From contig NZ_CP047204.1 in NCBI RefSeq assembly GCF_030408735.1, positions 2,604,001 to 2,668,000 of the forward strand: a stretch of DNA of 64,000 bases. Reading direction: 5' to 3'. The notes under the pieces are model-generated. The model had not been told where the DNA came from. It saw only the letters and a program-made list of their open reading frames with translations, and did not search any database. The stretch is from Corynebacterium faecale. Lineage in GTDB: Bacteria > Actinomycetota > Actinomycetes > Mycobacteriales > Mycobacteriaceae. Of this stretch, positions 63,232 to 64,000 are shown one piece after another (position 1 is the first letter of the stretch; each line of letters opens with the position of its first letter). Both the position numbers and the translations under genes were made by a program.

Positions 63232-63289
63232 ACCAAGGGGTGGGGCCTGCTGGGAATGGGATCAAGGACCTCAATCCCAGGCCTGACGA

Positions 63290-64000
63290 TCAATCGATGT
63301 TGTCGAGAGTTTCCCAGAACTGGGCATGCCGTTTCGTCCACGTCGTTGACGGCTCCGCAAGATACACACCTTTGATCTTGTAAGAATTGATAAACTTCCT
63401 TGATTGGGCCATCGCCACCACAGGCAACGGAATCATCAACACCAGCTCACCGGTGTGTTGATCCCACAGGCACAGCTCATCAGCGGTGATAGTCCGATAG
63501 AATAGCCGGCCGGCCAGGGTTCGGGGCACGCCGATGCGCATGCCTTGGTAGAAAACAATGGAGTTTTCCTTGGTGATCTTGATGGTGTCCGGATCCGGTG
63601 CACTGCGATCTGATTCGGGGTCATCAATCACCGCACGGGCCTCAACCAGTCCGGTGTCTGGTTGGCGGTAGATATCGGTTTGGGCTTCTTTCCTACGACG
63701 ATAGTGCTGGACTCGTTGAGCCAATACCGAGGGATCAAGGGGCTCAGTTGCTGGGGCGTGATCAATCATTTCCCAGGCTTGAAATGGGGTCAAATGACCG
63801 GGTAAACCCTGGTGGGGGCGTTTGGTGTTGTAATGCTTGCGAAACATCTCGATGCGCAGTGCTGCCTCTTCCAGGGTGGAGGGCTGGTGAACGCGCAGGT
63901 ATTTCAGCAAGGTGCTGTGGCTGCGCTCATTTTTACCTTGGGTCTGCGGATGAGCAGGGCGGCCACTAATGGCGAGACATCCTTTGCTGGCCAGGAATGC
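63290..64000 (-). CDS. IS481-like integrase-core transposase, 5' part beyond the window
   Basis: At least 236 residues of a DDE transposase. The visible N-terminal part, open to the window edge, is GRPAHPQTQGKNERSHSTLLKYL, containing the last catalytic Glu (the QGKNE motif), followed by FRKHYNTKRPHQGLPGHLTPFQAWE. The C-terminal 130 residues are an extra domain with strand-rich content (IKITKENSIVFYQGMRIGVP, then LVLMIPLPVVAMAQSRKF), similar to that of long IS481-type or IS3-like integrases. No frameshift is visible, so this copy may be intact. Confidence 0.8.
   Translation of the reverse strand, partial: AFLASKGCLAISGRPAHPQTQGKNERSHSTLLKYLRVHQPSTLEEAALRIEMFRKHYNTKRPHQGLPGHLTPFQAWEMIDHAPATEPLDPSVLAQRVQHYRRRKEAQTDIYRQPDTGLVEARAVIDDPESDRSAPDPDTIKITKENSIVFYQGMRIGVPRTLAGRLFYRTITADELCLWDQHTGELVLMIPLPVVAMAQSRKFINSYKIKGVYLAEPSTTWTKRHAQFWETLDNID

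Overview
The window is a high-GC actinobacterial chromosome segment, almost certainly a Corynebacterium of the C. glutamicum / C. efficiens / C. callunae group. The evidence is the gene order: purT, purA, fda, pyrE, clpB, an ald-hspR-dnaJ-grpE-dnaK block, then cysZ-Y-N-D-H-X-I divergent from the ferredoxin-NADP reductase fpr2. To my memory this arrangement is typical of that clade. Many genes also have a TANNNT box 6-8 nt before the start codon and no Shine-Dalgarno sequence, as expected for the leaderless messages of actinobacteria. The species assignment is an inference.

Layout. 1-6.3 kb: the 3' part of an Fpr/FprA-like reductase, an acetyltransferase, two tandem lipoproteins, purT and an M20 amidohydrolase. 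6.3-8.2 kb: an AlbA_2 regulator-like gene bracketed by 65-bp palindromic direct repeats. 8.4-18.9 kb: housekeeping genes (purA, fda, pyrE, a SpoU methyltransferase) mixed with envelope genes, a GH76 hydrolase, an atypical rhodanese and an XRE-type regulator. 19-24.3 kb: an MFS exporter, a serine-protease lipoprotein and clpB. 24.5-32.1 kb: redox genes (flavin monooxygenase, luciferase-like monooxygenase, a globin/flavoreductase), a DUF4230 protein, a nitrilase and a DUF1023 hydrolase with a small coupled partner. 32.1-38.6 kb: ald and the chaperone block. 38.9-42.9 kb: a surface-protein locus with its own ER-type signal peptidase. 43-46.5 kb: an AI-2E-type permease, a nucleosidase-like protein and an aldehyde dehydrogenase. 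46.5-56.1 kb: assimilatory sulfate reduction plus fpr2. 56.3-62.2 kb: an AbiEi-like/nuclease-like protein, a nitroreductase, twin AAA ATPases and two transporters. 62.2-64 kb: decayed insertion sequences and the 3' part of an IS481-like transposase.

How the genes connect. clpB and dnaK have the same control layout: a SigH-like promoter (GGAATA-N17-GTTG) next to HAIR operators for HspR, whose gene lies in the window. The cys genes form one chain with overlapping starts and stops, which also takes in a luciferase-like monooxygenase. They convert sulfate to sulfide with electrons from Fpr2. A McbR-like operator and a second palindrome lie in the cysI/fpr2 intergenic region. Four sites resembling the RosR (H2O2-responsive MarR regulator) operator lie before the acetyltransferase, both flavin monooxygenases and the aldehyde dehydrogenase, which suggests a redox-linked regulon.

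The most unusual items are the repeat-bracketed AlbA_2 gene, the signal-peptidase/surface-protein locus, the monooxygenase fused translationally to the cys operon, a rhodanese with Ser in place of the catalytic Cys, and an aldehyde dehydrogenase whose natural start position reads ATA.
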